Assembly (NCBI RefSeq): GCF_001640025.1
Contig: NC_031673.1
Coordinates: forward strand, 1-64,000
Reading direction: 5' to 3'
From: Sugiyamaella lignohabitans
Lineage: Eukaryota; Ascomycota; Dipodascomycetes; Dipodascales; Trichomonascaceae
Length of the DNA: 64,000 nt
Made by a program: the position numbers and the translations under genes. How positions within the stretch are numbered: the first letter of the stretch is position 1; each line of letters begins with the position of its first letter. Positions 44,455-55,641 of the stretch are shown here, in pieces. The notes below the pieces were generated by a model. It was not told the DNA's origin. It was given only the letters and a program-made list of their open reading frames with translations, and searched no databases.

Positions 44455-45597
44455 ATGACAATGTCCGAGGTCAAGGTCCAGGCAAGTGGGACCGCCGGTC
44501 ACAGCAGTGATGGCGGACTGAGTAATAAGTCTCGGGTCAAGGAAACGAGTGAGGATGTCGAGAATATCAAAATTAGAAGAGAAAATGAATTCTTGTTCAC
44601 GTACCAGGAAGAACCACACCGTTCGCGCCGTATGGAAATCATTAAAGCTCACCCTGAGGTCACTAAATTAGTGGGCCACGAACCTCTGACTAAATGGATA
44701 GTCGTAGGTGTGGTAGCGCTGCAATTTTCCACTGCTTGGTTCATGAGAGGTGCTTCGTTCTCGTCATGGTATTTCTGGGCAGCTGCCTATTTCATTGGTG
44801 CTACTTGTAACTCTAACATCTTTTTGGCAATCCATGAATTATCTCACAACTTGGCATTTAAGAAGCCTCTTCATAATAAACTGTTTGCTATTTTTGCAAA
44901 TATTCCTATCGGTATCCCATACAGTGCCGGTTTTGGACCATATCATCAACTTCATCATAAACACATGGGAGAACCTGACTACGATACTGATCTGCCCACA
45001 TCACTTGAAGCTATGTTTCTGTCGTCTGTGGCTGGAAAGGCCTTTTTTGCTACTTTTCAACTGCTTTTCTATGCTATTAGACCTATGTGCGTCATCAAAG
45101 TGAATATGACCTGGGTTCATTATCTTAATATCGCTGTCCAACTGGCAGTCGATGCGCTATTTATTAAATTGGTCTGTCATGACTCGTCTGGATCACTGGA
45201 TTTGATGCCTTTCTATTATCTTCTTCTCAGTGCTTTCCTAGCTGGGTCTCTACACCCAATTGCTGGTCATTTCATTGCCGAGCATTACGTGCTCGATGCT
45301 CCGAAAGAATACGACTTAAAGAAAACTGCTCTTCCTGAGACATATTCGTATTATGGCTGGTTGAATGTCTTTGTATACAATGCTGGTTACCACAACGAGC
45401 ACCACGACTTCCCATACATTCCGTGGTCCCGTATCAAGACTTTACATACCATTGCAAGTGAGTTCTACGACCCGCTTCCCTCTTACACATCTTGGATCTA
45501 TGTCATCTATAGATTTGTCTTTGATGAAAACGTTTCTCTGTGGTGTCGTGTGAAGCGTTCTAACATCAAAGCAAATAAGGGAGACGACCAGCCTTAG
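44455..45597 (+). CDS. DES1: Sphingolipid delta-4 desaturase
   Basis: 380 residues (a second ATG two codons later is equally likely). A soluble N-terminus carries FLFTYQEEPHRSRRMEIIKAHPEV, typical of dihydroceramide desaturases. Three histidine boxes bind the di-iron site: HELSH near residue 127, HQLHHKH near 164 and HNEHHDFP near 313. At least four membrane segments are visible. The enzyme inserts the 4,5-trans double bond in the sphingoid base of ceramide in the ER, needed for glucosylceramide. Saccharomyces lacks it; Dipodascales and CUG-clade yeasts have it. Confidence 0.95.
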   Translation: MTMSEVKVQASGTAGHSSDGGLSNKSRVKETSEDVENIKIRRENEFLFTYQEEPHRSRRMEIIKAHPEVTKLVGHEPLTKWIVVGVVALQFSTAWFMRGASFSSWYFWAAAYFIGATCNSNIFLAIHELSHNLAFKKPLHNKLFAIFANIPIGIPYSAGFGPYHQLHHKHMGEPDYDTDLPTSLEAMFLSSVAGKAFFATFQLLFYAIRPMCVIKVNMTWVHYLNIAVQLAVDALFIKLVCHDSSGSLDLMPFYYLLLSAFLAGSLHPIAGHFIAEHYVLDAPKEYDLKKTALPETYSYYGWLNVFVYNAGYHNEHHDFPYIPWSRIKTLHTIASEFYDPLPSYTSWIYVIYRFVFDENVSLWCRVKRSNIKANKGDDQP

Positions 45598-45892
45598 ACG
45601 AGCTATTTCCTTTCCTTCATTCAATTGTATATAACTGGATCATATATGAGTATAGACATTTTTTCGTAAATTTTGACCCGGACAGTTTTCGGCAGGTAGG
45701 ACTTGCCAGATTGAATGACCGTGTCAGAACCTTCTGTGACATCTGTGTGAAAGCACAATCAGAAGAGAGTGAGTCCACTTTCTGAGCATTTTAAGATGCT
45801 ACTATACTCGGCTAGAGCCCGAGTCACTGGGTATATGGTCGCGTCCAATTAAAAAAAAATCAACTATGTACAAATATTTTATAGATATCAGA
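45598..45892. other. Convergent intergenic region
   Basis: 3' regions of DES1 and the RCF-like gene; AT-rich, nothing else recognised. Confidence 0.4.
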
Positions 45893-46327
45893 CTATTTTT
45901 TAATGCTGCGATCGAAACCAGCATACTCGCCACGATCGATGGCAGCCTCAATTCGCCGCTCTTGATCCAGCAGCGCTTCATATTGTAAGCGACGCTCGTA
46001 CTTGAGTAAGGCTCGGTCCGTCTTGAAACTACCTCCTGCTAAGATAAATGACAGCTGGATATAGGTTTTGAATTGCGTAGTAAGAGTGTTTCTATAGACG
46101 GGCCAGAAACGGTGTGCCAGTACCCCGAACACAATGCCAACCACACCACCTTGGAGTCCTCCTATAAGCGAGCTGCGGATAATCTACGGATATCCCATGT
46201 TAGCAAGTGACAATTGCTCTGTTAATGAATGATTGAATACACTCAGTCGTAGTCAAATGTTGACTGCTGCACTTACGACATCGACCGCACCTTCGACCTT
46301 GGAAGGCTCATGGTGCGCCGGCCTCAT
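45893..46327 (-). CDS. Small inner-membrane protein, RCF3/HIG1-like (tentative)
   Basis: Exon 1 (46277-46327) encodes MRPAHHEPSKVEGAVDV. Exon 2 (45893-46183) starts IIRSSLIGGLQGGVVG. Total 113 residues. The 93-nt intron has GTAAGT, branch GCTAAC and acceptor TAG in phase. Two hydrophobic segments, GGLQGGVVGIVFGVLAH and IQLSFILAGGSF, flank the short basic loop HRFWPVYR, followed by a charged helical tail with ERRLQYEALLDQERR. The Gly-rich first helix and the loop recall Rcf2/Rcf3-type HIG1 proteins of cytochrome oxidase supercomplexes. The similarity is weak and the function is a guess; the gene model itself is good. Confidence 0.7.
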
Positions 46328-46720
46328 TTTGTAGAAATATTAGATCAGATTCGCATCTCATGCCACTGCATAAGAAATCAGGATCCATAAATGAGTCTGC
46401 AGCTGCCGCAAGGCTGTAAATTGCCGACCCACCAGTTCGATATTTCCTGTCCTCTTATCCAGACTGACTTTTCATATGAAATTCGACAGGGCTTCGGGCT
46501 ATAGACATGAGTTCTGGTCTGCGACTGAGGTAATTCAGACTCCGAAGAGCTTTGGCCGCAATATGTGCTGCATAGGTTCAGGAAAATAATTACAAGGGAA
46601 AGGAAAAATATCTACATAAAACCCATTCTTTCAGTAACACCAAAATACGTAGGTTTCGATGAGTTGTGTTGACTTATAACCAGTTGTCCGACCCCCAATT
46701 CCAGAGCGGCGGCGACGTAA
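46328..46720. other. Gene-free stretch
   Basis: Promoter side of the RCF-like gene; no gene recognised up to element E8. Confidence 0.4.
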
Positions 46721-46780
46721 CGACTCGAGCGCAGCGAGAGGAGCCACGGGGTCTGGAGCGAAGCCCCAGCTGCCGGAGGC
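46721..46780 (-). repeat. GC element E8, single
   Basis: Reverse monomer. Hairpin A reads CTGGAGC-GAA-GCCCCAG on the plus strand, with one mismatch, so its loop (TTC in element sense) equals that of hairpin B. Confidence 0.85.
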
Positions 46781-48198
46781 ATACCCACCGGTAACACTGG
46801 AGGAATAAGTCGGCCAAACCTGTAATGGTGTTGGTAGATAATTTGGTACTATTTCTTGTGGTGTCGTAAACATAAAGTTGGAGAGTCGTTTAGAGGTGGA
46901 AGTGTTTGTTCTTGTCAATTGTACGGATACTAGATTGTCAGAGATAGATTGGTCGGTGTATAGTGTTCAGATATTTTATTTGTGATAAAGTTGTCATTTA
47001 CGGTTTCGATAGACTGGCTCTCCCTCTAGTTTCAATGCAAGTATCCATACGTCTCAGGACGTTAAATTGATCTGGAATATGTGCAGCTGTCTGCAAGATA
47101 AGGTTGGTTCCTTGCATATCATGTACGAAGAGATCGACTACTGCAACAGTCTTGAGCTACTGGTATTGAGATCGTGAATGGCAACGATATAAATCATGCG
47201 TGCTTAGTTGCTGAGTGGGCTGAGTTCAAGATTATGGGGTCTTCGCGGTTAAACTAGCAACGATTGATGAGTGAGATTTTTATTTCAGTGGAAAAAATTT
47301 CCAGATCTCGTATTTAGACTGTACATCCATTGCTTCTTGAAAAATTATTTAATCCATTAGTAAAGGCATCTTTCCCGCTTTTCTCTCGTTTTGTAATGTC
47401 CAGTCTTCGTCGATGATGTTCATATCATATGCCAGTGAACCGAGGTTACCTGGACTCAAGTAATACAAAATCCAGATTAATATCTTGCCAATTGCCCAAT
47501 TGCTGTGTCCGCTAATGTCAGTCAGTTCAACGGCTCGATGCACACAATGAAAATGCTTTGGTTTTGAAATAAGTGTTTCCTTTTTAGAATTAGATAATAA
47601 CCGTTGAGCCGTTGAGTTTGCATGGGCTTATGCGCACGACAGGAGATAGCTGGCTTGCATTGGTCAACCTCCTGCCAACATCCACAAATATATTAGAACG
47701 AAATTGGCTGGAAAAATTCGTTGAAAATTTCTATCTGAATCTTTCGTTACAAGGGTGAGATCTAAGGCAAGGTCAGGAATAATCGAAGAGAAAGATTAGG
47801 AAACCTCGCACGGCTGTGCCGTTATATTGTTCCCGTCTTGGAAGAATAATTAGTAAGATATCCTAGGATTTCTCTGAATATTTGCTCTTAGCCGAATCTT
47901 ACATGGTAGACATTCTCTAATTAGAGCACTGGCTTAGAGTATCCTTAGAATTTTTAAATTTGCTGCTGTAAAGCTAGTATTCGAAATCTGTCATACCCTG
48001 GTCTATAAGCGGTAGGTTTTGAGACACTGTAGAATAAAGGCCCCGTTCGACACTTGCTTTAGAGAAGAATTATAGAACTTAGCTGTGACCGACCAGCTAG
48101 TGATCTAATAAATTCAGTTCTCCTCACGGATTTTTATCCCAAAATAGGCAAATCGGTTGTTTTGATGAAATAGGACTTGTGCGAAAACCGTGTCGATT
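46781..48198. other. Gene-poor stretch upstream of the cyclin gene
   Basis: About 1.4 kb. A protein-like minus-strand frame near 47349-47640 has no ATG (see rejected items). Nothing else was recognised. Confidence 0.45.
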
Positions 48199-49290
48199 AT
48201 GTCGAGTTCAATCAGTAGCGATTCTAATGCGACAACGGGGTCGCCCGTGTCCTCAAATGGTTCAAGCACTACCCTAGTCAATGATAGCTCCTCAGCAAAC
48301 ACAACTAGTAACTCGACACATGACACAAAAGATGTGGATGCTCTTGACTCGTCCAAGAAACCCGAAAGAACTACCAAGGAAAGAGTTGATTCTGGAAAAC
48401 CAAATCATAAGCCAGAAACTTTAGTTCCAGGTCAGAATGTTTGGATTTTCTCTATGGCTCAAGTCGCCAAATCCCCTAGCGCTAAAGACGGCATTCCCAC
48501 GAAACATGAGTTTATTCAGCGTGCCAAAGGCGTTAATTTCATAATTGTGACTGGCACACAGCTGCGACTGCCTCCAATGACAATTTACGCAGCAGCTTTG
48601 TTTCTTCATAGATTCTATCTTCGACATTCATTAAAAAAGTTCCATATATACGAAGTTGGAGCAGCGTGTTTATTTTTAGCGACCAAGGTCGAGGAGTCTA
48701 ATCGTCGTCTGAAAGATGTGGCCATCGCATGTACAAGAGTGGCATCTAAAGATATGAATAAAGTAGTTGACGAGCAGTCCAAAGACTACTGGAAATGGCG
48801 GGACACGATTATTTATAACGAAGAATTAGCTCTGGAAGCGTTATGTTTTGATTTGACACTAAAATCTCCTTACGAAATCTGCACTGAATTGATGATCAAG
48901 CATGAAATGGAGCTAGTAGAACCTGTACGAAAGGCCGGTCAGCATTTTATACACGATTCGTGTAAAACGGTGCTGGGACTTATTTACAGTGCCGAAGTTA
49001 TCGCTGCCGCTGCATTCTACTGGGCAGTAAGGTCTACAGGAACCAAGATTGATCTAAAGCCAAAGAATGGCGAAGAGAATAAACTGCTTGGTGTTAAAAA
49101 GCAGCATGTATATGATGCTGTCAATATGATGGCTGATTTTTACAGCACATTACAAGAAACGGTATTGTCCAGTGAGAGGAAAAACAAGTACACAAGGATG
49201 ACCCCCAGTAACAAGCGAAAAGCTTCTGACAGTTCTAGCAGCACCTCGAAAAAGAACAAACCCGACGAGGCTCAGACTGTGCCTGTGTAG
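48199..49290 (+). CDS. Cyclin T/K-type cyclin of a transcription kinase
   Basis: 363 residues from the ATG at 48199; the upstream frame only has a GTG. A Ser/Thr/Asn-rich N-terminus (about 1-75) precedes the cyclin fold. This starts WIFSMAQVAKSPSAKDGI and continues with RAKGVNFIIVTGTQLRLP, HRFYLRHSLKKFHIYEVGAACLFLATKVEE and a helix with CFDLTLKSPYEIC. The HRFY and FLA-KVEE blocks are the signature of cyclins C/H/K/L/T. The arrangement best fits partners of the CTD kinases Cdk9/Bur1 or Ctk1 (S. pombe Pch1, yeast Bur2 or Ctk2). The C-terminus is short, Lys/Ser-rich and likely nuclear. Which kinase it serves is not decided by sequence. Confidence 0.85.
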   Translation: MSSSISSDSNATTGSPVSSNGSSTTLVNDSSSANTTSNSTHDTKDVDALDSSKKPERTTKERVDSGKPNHKPETLVPGQNVWIFSMAQVAKSPSAKDGIPTKHEFIQRAKGVNFIIVTGTQLRLPPMTIYAAALFLHRFYLRHSLKKFHIYEVGAACLFLATKVEESNRRLKDVAIACTRVASKDMNKVVDEQSKDYWKWRDTIIYNEELALEALCFDLTLKSPYEICTELMIKHEMELVEPVRKAGQHFIHDSCKTVLGLIYSAEVIAAAAFYWAVRSTGTKIDLKPKNGEENKLLGVKKQHVYDAVNMMADFYSTLQETVLSSERKNKYTRMTPSNKRKASDSSSSTSKKNKPDEAQTVPV

Positions 49291-49409
49291 GCTCTGTAAT
49301 TATACTATATTTATTAATGCATCTTGACTGTACATATCTCACAATCTACTAAACCTGTGACCAACACTCTTCTATACGGCGACAACTGCTCACCAATTGA
49401 CTGGGTTCT

Positions 49410-49469
49410 GCCTCCGGCAGCTGGGGCAAAGCCCCAGACCCCACTGCTCCTCTCGCTTCGCTCGAGTCG
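49410..49469 (+). repeat. GC element E9, single, after the cyclin gene
   Basis: Forward monomer 119 bp after the stop codon. Loop of hairpin A is AAA, and CCGGCAGC replaces CCGGCGGC. Hairpin B is CTCGAG type. Confidence 0.88.
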
Positions 49470-50473
49470 TTACGTCTACGGGGTTGGTCGACATTTTACT
49501 CGTCAGGTCGTGAAATAGGATTATGGCATGCCAAGCCGAGTAGATTCGAGGAGCAGCTGAGTAAACGTCCTCCAGCGAATGATGTTTTTAATATAAAATA
49601 TACTCGCTACAGCAAATCCAATTAGTAACAGTTTCTGAAATTTATACTTGTAGAAAATTTCATGTTACACAATCGGTGTCAAAAGGTGTTCTATCATGCT
49701 GGCAATGTGTGTACTATCTATGAAGCATAAGAGGTAGTCAACTATAAGGTACGCAATTATCAGAACGGATAGCTTTTTAGAGCAGCTTGGAACTTATACT
49801 ACCCACTATGACAGTATTAATAATTACTTAGAATAGAATATACTCTTCGAAGCGTAGCTGGACTTGTATAGCAAGTACGAATCGACAGGGTTCAACATCA
49901 TGCATGCATATTCTGATCTAGATTCAGTTTTAAAAAACAAATTACAAAACAAATTGAAGGCCAAAACAACAGAATAATTGAAAATTGAAAGGATCCTCTT
50001 TGCTCTCTCTTTGCTCTTATGAAATTTGAGCGTACTTAATTTAGAACCGAATAAAACGTGAAAGGGTTAGCAACCCACAGACATCAGACATTGCTCCATC
50101 GAAATAGGCAATGTTAAGTTCAGTATTAGTACACTGTCGTAATAGCAGAATAAATAAATAAATAGAGAACATATACTTTTTGAAAGAATACTTTTAATGA
50201 GTCTTAGATGGATGGTGTTCATACTGAGGGAGGTCTGTGTGATATGCTTATAAAGGTGAGACGATTATTTACTTATATGCTTCTCCACAATACCGCTTTT
50301 TGATGTTCTTCCAGCTTTGTGATGTTTAGTAGTGAAAGGACTATAATAGTCTTAGAGTAGCGAGACTAAAAAGTTCAATACATGCCGCATAATTGAGTAG
50401 GTTAAGACTGAATATTGGAGTTTATTAAAAGTGTACTTCGAATAGCACGACTAACTCTTAAACTTAGCTTGAA
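49470..50473. other. Gene-free stretch
   Basis: About 1 kb of AT-rich DNA upstream of RAD9. No gene or repeat recognised. Confidence 0.5.
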
Positions 50474-53400
50474 ATGTCAATCTCTGGTGGATCATGGTTC
50501 ACAGACGATTTGGAAATTGAACGAGACCACGACGACAAAACCCAGCCTGTTGGTGGCAGAGGAGATATTGACCAACAGACACAAATAGTCAATAACCAGA
50601 TTCCAAATGTTTTATTAGGACCATTCCCATCATTTGGAATCGGAGAGACAAAACCACGCGACTCAGACTCTACGCATTCTAATTTGTCCAATTCATCTAA
50701 ATCATCAGCTAGAACTCAAAAAGATGAACCAATCGATTTACCATCGGGCGAAACAGACGTCGTTTCCGACCCAGATCCTGTCGCTGTTCAACCAGGACCT
50801 GAATCTAATGTAACACAAAAGCTCAGCTCAATGGGTCCCAGTTCTGACGAACCAGTGGGATCTCCCTCTCCAATAGCATTAAAGGAGGGTATTGATGGCG
50901 TTAGTCGGTATCGCCGTTATAGTGGACCCGTTTCTCCTATTCGAGGTGAAGCTGCTAATGCTATTGCGAGGTTCAACTCGAGCCCTGGTGGATTTGAGTC
51001 TGATCATGAAGAAACTATGAACGACCGAGATATAGGCGGTAACTTTGTTGCCACTGGTTTGGGAGCATCACAAGCTACTCAATTAATTGACACAGCTAAC
51101 TACGAGTCTTCTCCTCTTTTCAAAGGCCATAAATCTAGCCAAGGAGTGGTGCTCAATTTTGAGGAACTCGCATCTTCACCACTCAAAGTCAGGAATGCTA
51201 GTGTTACCTCAACTCAGAATGACGTCAATGTCGTGAATAATGGTGTGGGGAATGGTATTGGCAATTTTGGAGCTATTGGCGAAGGGTCGAAGCAATCCAA
51301 CGCTAGCAGTGCTGAAGATGATAGTATTCATATCCATACTGCGTTCTTTGCGGCAGAGGATTCTCAACTTCAAAAACGGCGCAAAGCTATAAACAAACTG
51401 AAAAACCAAGAGGATACGGCAATCCAAATAGACGATGAAGATGTAGTTCATCTGAATATTGACAAAGCAAAGTCTACAAGAGATTCACAGGACAAGCCTG
51501 GTACTGTTAAAGCAGATAAACCTGATATACTCAGTTTGGACGTTGATCCATCTCCGTCTCACATTAGTGACTCTATTCAAGGAAGCCAGGGTGCTAGCAG
51601 CGCTACACAAATAATCACTGGGGTGAAGTACTCACAAATAACACGAAACACAGCGACTGCCAATAGTCAATTTCAGGAAACACAGAGAGTACGGCTTCCA
51701 AACGCCATACCAAATGCTCTACTGATCAGTAGAGATCAGTGGATGAGTACTGTCGATGACAGTGATAATAACGACAGCCAGGAACGTGGGTTCACACATC
51801 CCGCAAGTTTGAATACACAGGGAAGTGGTAGAAACTCGCAACCTGTTATCACTCAAGTTTTGGGCACACCGCGTCAGGAGATGAGAGATCGAGAAAGAGA
51901 AAAATCTTTTAAAGCCGCGTCCAGCTCTAGCAAAGAAGAAGATATTGATATGGAAGAGGCGATTACTAGCGATCATGAGGAAAAAAATGTGGATAAAGAA
52001 GACGAAGAGGAGGAAAAAGGGCCTGAAGAGATTATTACATCATCTCCAGAAAAATATGACGATGAGACTCCAGTGAGAAGGGGAAGAGGCAGATCAAAAA
52101 GAAAAATCGAGGTCGAAACACCAGTGGTGTCGAGGTTTAAGAAACCGAGAACTGGTAATGCAGAACTACAACCAATGTTAGGCGAAATGCATACCGATAT
52201 TCAAGGAGGGGTCTCTGCCAGTAATGATAGAATGGCACAAAATGATTCAACTCCTGACGGTGATAATGAGGCCGAGTGGGAATCCGAGCAACAAAAGGAC
52301 ACAGATGTTCAATCGGATGCTGTATACACCAACGAGTCAGACCAGATCGTGACATCGAAGCGGACATATGCAAAACATATCGTACCATCTCCCACAACAG
52401 GCAGCACAGAGAAATCAGTGGAAAATGTTGTATGGGGAGTTTGGGGAACTAAAACGTGGTATGCTGTCAAGCTAGTTGACACCACAGCAAACGGTTTATT
52501 TGAACAAGGTGGTGCAAACACTGGAACACTGAGTGTGAGATTTGGTAATGGCGATGTCACAGACTTGACAACAGATAAAATCCGCCGGTTTGATATTCAA
52601 GTTGGTGACAAAGTAAAGCTGGATAATGACCGAAGACCGAATTTCGAAGTAGTGGAACTTTTACAAAGGCCACCTGTAGATGGAAGTGTCGACGAGACAG
52701 TGGTAACAACAACCACCAGTCCTGACGGAGCATGGGTTGGTTACGAGGGAGTGTGTTTTGTCAAGGTTCAACATACCAAAACCAACAAACAGACGACAGT
52801 GCCTATTAGACTTTTATACATGAGTGGGACACAAATCAGCAGCTATCTTAGTCGGCGACAACTGCATAAAAACGCATTCCAAGACGGATCCAATACATTA
52901 GCAGCATCATTACGGCAACAGAGTAAAGCGCTTGAACGACTAACATTAACAAACAACACCAGCCAATCGTCAAACCAGTTTAATCAGTTTACAGCTATAG
53001 ACTCAGGCGGGGCCAAAACACAACCTACAGACCATGGTGTAGCTCAAAGAGGAATACTTTCAGACTGTGTATTCACAATATCTGCTATCGATAATACAAA
53101 AGAACTTGAAGCACTAACCAAGACGATAATTCGGAATGGCGGAGTTGTGCTCAACGGAGGACTACAAGAACTGTTCAGCGTGGACTACTCAACACTGGAA
53201 ATCAAGTATAATCACACGCGCAATAACTTTACATTTGGCGGTGTATTAGCGAAATTCGCAGTACGAACACCAAAGTACCTTGAAGGACTGGCACTGGGAT
53301 GGCCATGTCTATCGTTCAAGTTTATTATTGATAGCATTGCTGAGGGAGAGATGATTCAAGACTGGGAACCGTATCTCCTCTCAGCCGGAGTCAGCAGTGC

Positions 53401-53815
53401 TCTAGACCAGGCTTATTGTAGCTATAACGTGCGGCATTTCCATCAGAACTGGCTTGAAGGAGCCACTCTGGCCGACCAGTTTATCAACCGACGACTGATT
53501 CTCGGTCGCAACTCGATCCTTGCCGACCGCATCTACCTCCACAACCCAGACTCTAAAGACACAGCCATCCTATTCCTACTCGTAGCCATGGCACCACAAG
53601 ACAAACTGGAGCTCGTAAACTCGCGAGCAGAAGTTCCGAGTGGATCAGTTCTCATTGACATGGGTCGCAAGCCGTCAACGACATCACAAGCTTCGACCTC
53701 CCGCCCTCAACTGACCCAACTGCGATCTGGCACATCAACCACCAACCACCCTAAAACCATCATCTATAACCGCGAATGGATCATCCAGTGTCTAATCAAC
53801 CAGCGCATCGTCTAA
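50474..53815 (+). CDS. RAD9: DNA-damage checkpoint adaptor, RAD9/Crb2 type
   Basis: 1113 residues. The long disordered N-terminal half carries many SQ/TQ sites for Mec1/Tel1-type kinases (for example ATQLID, SSQGV, STQND, EDSQL, DSQE, ISQ-type repeats). A Tudor-like domain near residues 650-730 (VWGVWGTKTWYAVKL, then VRFGNGDVTDL and IQVGDKVKLD) would read methylated histone H3. The C-terminal tandem BRCT region (about 859-1110) starts GILSDCVFTISAID and ends with EWIIQCLINQRIV. The Tudor-plus-BRCT order defines the Rad9/Crb2/53BP1 group, which binds damaged chromatin and activates Rad53. Assigned to the family by domain order; S/TQ content supports it. Confidence 0.88.
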   Translation: MSISGGSWFTDDLEIERDHDDKTQPVGGRGDIDQQTQIVNNQIPNVLLGPFPSFGIGETKPRDSDSTHSNLSNSSKSSARTQKDEPIDLPSGETDVVSDPDPVAVQPGPESNVTQKLSSMGPSSDEPVGSPSPIALKEGIDGVSRYRRYSGPVSPIRGEAANAIARFNSSPGGFESDHEETMNDRDIGGNFVATGLGASQATQLIDTANYESSPLFKGHKSSQGVVLNFEELASSPLKVRNASVTSTQNDVNVVNNGVGNGIGNFGAIGEGSKQSNASSAEDDSIHIHTAFFAAEDSQLQKRRKAINKLKNQEDTAIQIDDEDVVHLNIDKAKSTRDSQDKPGTVKADKPDILSLDVDPSPSHISDSIQGSQGASSATQIITGVKYSQITRNTATANSQFQETQRVRLPNAIPNALLISRDQWMSTVDDSDNNDSQERGFTHPASLNTQGSGRNSQPVITQVLGTPRQEMRDREREKSFKAASSSSKEEDIDMEEAITSDHEEKNVDKEDEEEEKGPEEIITSSPEKYDDETPVRRGRGRSKRKIEVETPVVSRFKKPRTGNAELQPMLGEMHTDIQGGVSASNDRMAQNDSTPDGDNEAEWESEQQKDTDVQSDAVYTNESDQIVTSKRTYAKHIVPSPTTGSTEKSVENVVWGVWGTKTWYAVKLVDTTANGLFEQGGANTGTLSVRFGNGDVTDLTTDKIRRFDIQVGDKVKLDNDRRPNFEVVELLQRPPVDGSVDETVVTTTTSPDGAWVGYEGVCFVKVQHTKTNKQTTVPIRLLYMSGTQISSYLSRRQLHKNAFQDGSNTLAASLRQQSKALERLTLTNNTSQSSNQFNQFTAIDSGGAKTQPTDHGVAQRGILSDCVFTISAIDNTKELEALTKTIIRNGGVVLNGGLQELFSVDYSTLEIKYNHTRNNFTFGGVLAKFAVRTPKYLEGLALGWPCLSFKFIIDSIAEGEMIQDWEPYLLSAGVSSALDQAYCSYNVRHFHQNWLEGATLADQFINRRLILGRNSILADRIYLHNPDSKDTAILFLLVAMAPQDKLELVNSRAEVPSGSVLIDMGRKPSTTSQASTSRPQLTQLRSGTSTTNHPKTIIYNREWIIQCLINQRIV

Positions 53816-53869
53816 CAACCATAATTTATTTATTTATTTATTCTATCATCACCAACAAGGGGGGCATCT

Positions 53870-54008
53870 GCCTCCGGCGGCTGGGGCGCTGCCCCAGACC
53901 CCGAAGCTCCTGCTTCGCAGGAGACCGCGAGCTCCGTCCGTCGACGCTCGACTCGAGCGCAGCGAGAGGAGCAGCGGGGTCTGGGGCGCAGCCCCAGCCG
54001 CCGGAGGC
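53870..54008. repeat. GC element pair E10, after RAD9
   Basis: Inverted pair starting 55 bp after the RAD9 stop. Loops are GCT and TGC. Hairpin B is CCTGC-TTC-GCAGG on the left and CTCGAG type on the right. Confidence 0.92.
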
Positions 54009-54335
54009 ACGACCCCCGACCCAGAAACAGGTGTACAAAAAAAATTACATGTCGGACTCCTCTGACACCCATCGATCACGCCCACCGGAAAATCCGATGA
54101 TCCCAACGAGTTCTTAAAAAGCCCAGTCCTTCTTGGCTATCCTGAATCACTGTTTTATATTGGGAGCAGGGTCAAAACGACCCCAAAATATATAAGAACA
54201 GTTTGTCTAAAAGGATGCCTGAATAATGTTGAAGCACGAAAAATTATCTCCTTCGCACCCTTTATATAGCCTTCAATGCACGGCTGAAAATAATATTTTT
54301 TCAGGGGGGACGCCGGTTGGGGACCAGGGTGCTCT
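54009..54335. other. Gene-free stretch
   Basis: No gene recognised between elements E10 and E11. Confidence 0.4.
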
Positions 54336-54395
54336 GCCTCCGGCGGCTGGGGCTCCGCCCCAGACCCCGTGGCTCCTCTCGCTTCGCTCGAGTCG
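54336..54395 (+). repeat. GC element E11, single
   Basis: Canonical forward monomer, loop TCC, hairpin B CTCGAG type. A good reference copy for the family. Confidence 0.92.
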
Positions 54396-54534
54396 GGCGT
54401 TGGGGAGTAGTGGGTTTGGGAATTGCGGGGAGTGCGGAGTGGTCCGCGAGGGGTGACAAAAATCACAGGACTGATTTCAACAGACGAAGTCATTGAGTCC
54501 AACAGCTCAAGGGGGGACTTGGGGGACGGGGACT

Positions 54535-54671
54535 GCCTCCGGCGGCTGGGGCTCCGCCCCAGACCCTGGTTGCTCCTGCTTCGCAGGAGATTGCGAGGAC
54601 CGTCGACGCCCCGACTCGAGCGTAGCGAGAGGAGCCGCGGGGTCTGGGGCGCAGCCCCAGCCGCCGGAGGC
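54535..54671. repeat. GC element pair E12, inverted
   Basis: Loops TCC and TGC. The left linker is ACCCTGGTTG, the right one is the ACCCCGCGG type. Hairpin B is CCTGC-TTC-GCAGG left and CTCGAG type right. Confidence 0.92.
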
Positions 54672-54752
54672 ACACGCCCTAGGAAAATGACACCCGTTTT
54701 TCGAAAGTCGTGAACCACCTACCCCAAAACAGCCAACGACCACCCTCCGTCC

Positions 54753-54812
54753 CGACTCGAGCGAAGCGAGAGGAGCCGCGGGGTCTGGGGCGGAGCCCCA
54801 GCCGCCGGAGGC
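54753..54812 (-). repeat. GC element E13, single
   Basis: Reverse monomer, loop TCC, hairpin B CTCGAG type; flank GGAGGC-ATGATGC. Confidence 0.9.
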
Positions 54813-55209
54813 ATGATGCCCTCGCCCGGCCACAAGTGATAATTACTTTTGGCCGGTTTGACAGAGAATCGGCGGCGGCGAGCGAGACGGAGATCCTGCA
54901 AGACGCAGCCTTATTTGTCTAGGCAAACTAGCAAGCCGGGGTGCAGGTGCAGACGGCCGGCGAGCTAACCTTGTTCGGGCAGGCGCAAAGCGCACTGGAA
55001 TGGACTGACAGACCTACTAGCACCACCGATCGGCCAACGACCGTTGATCCTAGGTCACAAGCCCACAATAATGACTTCACCGACCGGCCCAAACAGGAAA
55101 ATATCCTCTCTCCTGTACGCTCGCAGGGTTAGGCCGCTACGCTAGCTAAGATCTGTGCCATGGACGTTTAACTCCACGAACTCCAGGCCCCAGGGGGGTG
55201 ACTGGTTGC
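54813..55209. other. GC-rich gene-free stretch
   Basis: Clearly more GC-rich than the rest of the window even outside the elements, and without a protein-like frame of its own. Confidence 0.4.
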
Positions 55210-55347
55210 GCCTCCGGCGGCTGGGGCTCCGCCCCAGACCCTGGTTGTGCTCCGCTTCGCGGAGCGGGCGGGGGTTCCCAAATGAAACGACTCGAGCGAA
55301 GCGAGAGGAGCCACGGGGTCTGGGGCAGGGCCCCAGCCGCCGGAGGC
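55210..55347. repeat. GC element pair E14, inverted
   Basis: Loops TCC and CCT. Left hairpin B is GCTCCGC-TTC-GCGGAGC (perfect 7-bp stem), right is CTCGAG type. Confidence 0.92.
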
Positions 55348-55641
55348 AGGCCCCCACACCGGACTCCGGACACAGTTCGATCTGTCTCACCGGGCCTTGG
55401 CACCGTCTCAGGGGCCCAAGGCCCGTCTCGCTTGGGTTGAAGGCAGTCGAGGTTGCGGCGGTCAGGGGTGTAAAGGACCCAATCAGTGCACCCCAGATGC
55501 CGGTGTTGGGCTGGGGATGCGCCAGAAGCAGGGGAAAGCCTGCCTGTTCCGACCGATCAGGAAGGCAATGACGCCGGGGTCGAAGAAAGCCAAGACGGCA
55601 CCGCCAGAGCCCGCTGCACAAGCCACTGGGGACTGGGTCGT
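55348..55641. other. GC-rich gene-free stretch
   Basis: Open frames exist on several strands, as expected in GC-rich DNA, but none resembles a protein. Confidence 0.4.

Noticed and set aside
47349..47640. Protein-like minus-strand frame ending NERKAGKMPLLMD
   Set aside because: No ATG in the frame, no clear splice acceptor with branch box, and no recognised family. It could be a last exon or a gene remnant, but I cannot support either.
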